Assembly: GCF_040760005.1 (NCBI RefSeq) | Contig: NZ_CP099760.1 | Coordinates: 1,793,501 to 1,857,500, forward strand | Origin: Pseudomonas sp. stari2 | Lineage (GTDB): Bacteria > Pseudomonadota > Gammaproteobacteria > Pseudomonadales > Pseudomonadaceae | Direction: 5' to 3' | Length of the DNA: 64,000 nt | Shown: in pieces, positions 62,635 to 64,000 of the stretch | How the letters are laid out: every line of letters starts with the position of its first letter | Numbering within the stretch: the first letter of the stretch is position 1 | Made by a program: the position numbers and the translations under genes | The notes under the pieces: generated by a model | What the model was told of the DNA's origin: nothing | Database searches by the model: none | What the model saw: only the letters and a program-made list of their open reading frames with translations

Positions 62635-62665
62635 GATCGTTCCCACGCAGAGCGTGGGAACGATC
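62635..62665. repeat. REP-like palindrome, GTTCCCACG family (copy 3)
   Basis: Perfect 14-bp arms GATCGTTCCCACGC/GCGTGGGAACGATC (62635-62648, 62652-62665) surround an AGA loop. It lies between the convergent DTW gene and the HlyD-family gene and is the longest copy in the window. Confidence 0.75.
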
Positions 62666-62670
62666 AATCA

Positions 62671-64000
62671 TCAGCGTTCGCGCATCGCTTCGGTCCGTGC
62701 CTTCAACACCGGTTTGAGCAGGTAATCCAGCACACTTTTCTCCCCGGTAATGATGTCCACCGTGGCAACCATGCCCGGGATGATCAGCAACGGTTTCACA
62801 TCCCCGCCCAAATGGTTTTTGTCGGTACGCACCTGGATCAGGTAGAAGCTGTTGCCCTTGTCGTCGGTGATGGTGTCGGCACCAATCAGCTCAAGCTTGG
62901 CACTGAGCCCGCCGTAGATCGTGTAGTCGTAGGCGCTGAACTTGACCATCGCCTTCTGACCCGGATGCAGGAACGCCACGTCCTGCGGACGGACCTTGGC
63001 TTCGATCAGCAGGTTGTCTTCCAGCGGCACGATTTCCACCATGTCACTGCCCGGCTGAACCACGCCGCCGATGGTGTTGACCTTCAATTGCTTGATCACC
63101 CCGTGCACCGGCGAAGTCACGGTGGTGCGGCTGACGCGGTCGTCGATGGCGATACTTGACGCGGTGATTTTCGACAGGTCGGTGCGTTTCTGGTTGAGGT
63201 CCTTTGCCGCGTCGGAGCGGAAGGTCTGCTCCGACTCGTCGATCTTGCTCTTGATCTCGTTGATCGCCGATTCGGCCCGGGGAATGGCCAGCGTCGTGGC
63301 GTTCAGCGACCCACGAATTTCCACCGCACTGCGTTTGAGCCGCAGGATTTCCACCGGCGACACCGCCCCGGTGCCCACCAGCGGCGACGACATATTCATC
63401 TCTTGCTGGAGCAACGCCAGGCTGGAACTGTACTGACCCTGCTTGGAGCGAAACTCCGCCAGTTCCTGAGTCTTCTGCCGCAGCTGTTCGGTGAGCGTGC
63501 GTTGCTCACTGGCCAGGCGCCGCTGGCGCTGGTCGTACAGCGCGCGTTCGTCTTCGGCCACTTGCGGCGCTTTGCTGATGATCTCGTCGGAGAGCTTCAT
63601 CGGCCGGCCTTCGGACTCTGCCGACAATCGCTCGACCTGCGCCATCAACGCATAGCGATCGGCCTCGCTTTCACCCTTGTTCGACAGAAACCGCGTGTCA
63701 TCCAGACGCAGCAGGGTGTCGCCCTTGTTCACCATTTGTCCTTCACGCACGAAGATCTCGGTGACAATCCCGCCTTCGAGGTTCTGGATCACCTGGACCT
63801 TGCTCGACGGAATCGCCTTGCCTTCGCCCATGGTCACTTCTTCGAGCACCGCGAATTTGGCCCAGACCAGCGCGCAGATCAGCAGCGCCGCCGCCAGCCA
63901 CACGGTGATCCGCGACCAGCGCGGCGAGTCCTGCAAAGAAGCGCCGGCGGTTTCCGGCATGAATTCGGCTTCGGCGCTTTTGCCGAAACTGTCGAAGTAG
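62671..64000 (-). CDS. HlyD-family membrane fusion protein of a type I secretion system, 5' end missing
   Basis: About 443 codons are visible; the reading frame stays open to the right edge, with YFDSFGKSAEAEF before the internal Met at 63960, so the true start lies outside. It has one transmembrane helix (ITVWLAAALLICALVWAKF) and a lipoyl-like half motif (IQNLEGGIVTEIFVREGQMVNKGDTLLRLD). A long coiled coil (about 65-245) follows, then the beta-barrel return (VTSPVHGVIKQLKVNTIGGVVQPGSDM). This is the LapC/HlyD group, adaptors for export of large adhesins. The ABC partner should be upstream on this strand. Confidence 0.86.
   Translation of the reverse strand, partial: YFDSFGKSAEAEFMPETAGASLQDSPRWSRITVWLAAALLICALVWAKFAVLEEVTMGEGKAIPSSKVQVIQNLEGGIVTEIFVREGQMVNKGDTLLRLDDTRFLSNKGESEADRYALMAQVERLSAESEGRPMKLSDEIISKAPQVAEDERALYDQRQRRLASEQRTLTEQLRQKTQELAEFRSKQGQYSSSLALLQQEMNMSSPLVGTGAVSPVEILRLKRSAVEIRGSLNATTLAIPRAESAINEIKSKIDESEQTFRSDAAKDLNQKRTDLSKITASSIAIDDRVSRTTVTSPVHGVIKQLKVNTIGGVVQPGSDMVEIVPLEDNLLIEAKVRPQDVAFLHPGQKAMVKFSAYDYTIYGGLSAKLELIGADTITDDKGNSFYLIQVRTDKNHLGGDVKPLLIIPGMVATVDIITGEKSVLDYLLKPVLKARTEAMRER

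Overview
The window looks like chromosomal core sequence of a Pseudomonas of the P. fluorescens group. The support is high-GC coding sequence on both strands, Pseudomonas-type genes throughout (lpxO, aceK, pxpABC, gbuA/gbuR, a PA1414-like microprotein, TorF-type and Porin_5-type porins), and intergenic palindromes of the kinds common in P. fluorescens (GATCGTTCCC... and TGTGGGAGC...). I found no insertion sequence, prophage, CRISPR array, tRNA or rRNA. About 65 protein genes are supported, two of them cut by the window edges.

Layout. 1-6400: the 5' part of a TrmH/SpoU RNA methyltransferase, an HNH nuclease, a spermidine-synthase-like methyltransferase, a secreted proline-rich protein, a cyclic-nucleotide-binding protein, oligopeptidase B, two membrane proteins and a class II glutamine amidotransferase. 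6400-11200: a 5-oxoproline module (LysR regulator, divergent MFS transporter, pxpA-pxpB-pxpC with ATGA overlaps). 11200-16340: a VWA/MoxR pair, a DUF4160/DUF2442-HTH pair whose first gene carries an in-frame stop, a DUF748 protein and cysK. 16340-22000: lpxO, two EamA transporters and a chemoreceptor. 22000-31600: aceK, hrpA, a KAS III-like synthase, an ECF sigma/anti-sigma pair and a porin. 31600-44930: GNAT-like protein, aqpZ, ABC exporter, LysR-hydrolase-ppiA, azoR, EamA, LysR plus isochorismatase-fold hydrolase, MscS channel and a DEAD-box helicase. 44930-50200: an AvrRpt2-like cysteine protease with an unknown partner gene, several small envelope proteins, DUF899 and a TorF-type porin. 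50200-55050: cvfB, DUF2177, EamA, YbfB-type MFS and LysR. 55050-62030: a block that, from memory, parallels P. aeruginosa PA1413-PA1422: LysR, PA1414-like microprotein, ACP-like protein, MBL hydrolase, SSF symporter, NCS1 permease, NTF2-like protein, guanidinobutyrase gbuA and its regulator gbuR. 62030-64000: a DTW-domain tRNA modification enzyme and a HlyD-family adaptor of a type I secretion system, open at the right edge.

How the genes work together. Two catabolic modules are clear: 5-oxoproline to glutamate (pxpABC with a neighbouring transporter and LysR gene), and 4-guanidinobutyrate to GABA plus urea (gbuA with two transporters and gbuR). The envelope and stress genes (lpxO, ECF sigma/anti-sigma, porins, MscS, aquaporin, HlyD) are scattered single functions.

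The least explained parts are: the C70-like protease with its partner; the ACP-like protein that has lysine where the phosphopantetheine serine should be; the microprotein followed by a 29-bp hairpin; a near-perfect 24-bp palindrome upstream of aceK; a terminator-like hairpin inside the DUF2177 gene; and the DUF4160 gene with a stop at codon 9. All family names come from reading the sequence and from memory; no database search was run.
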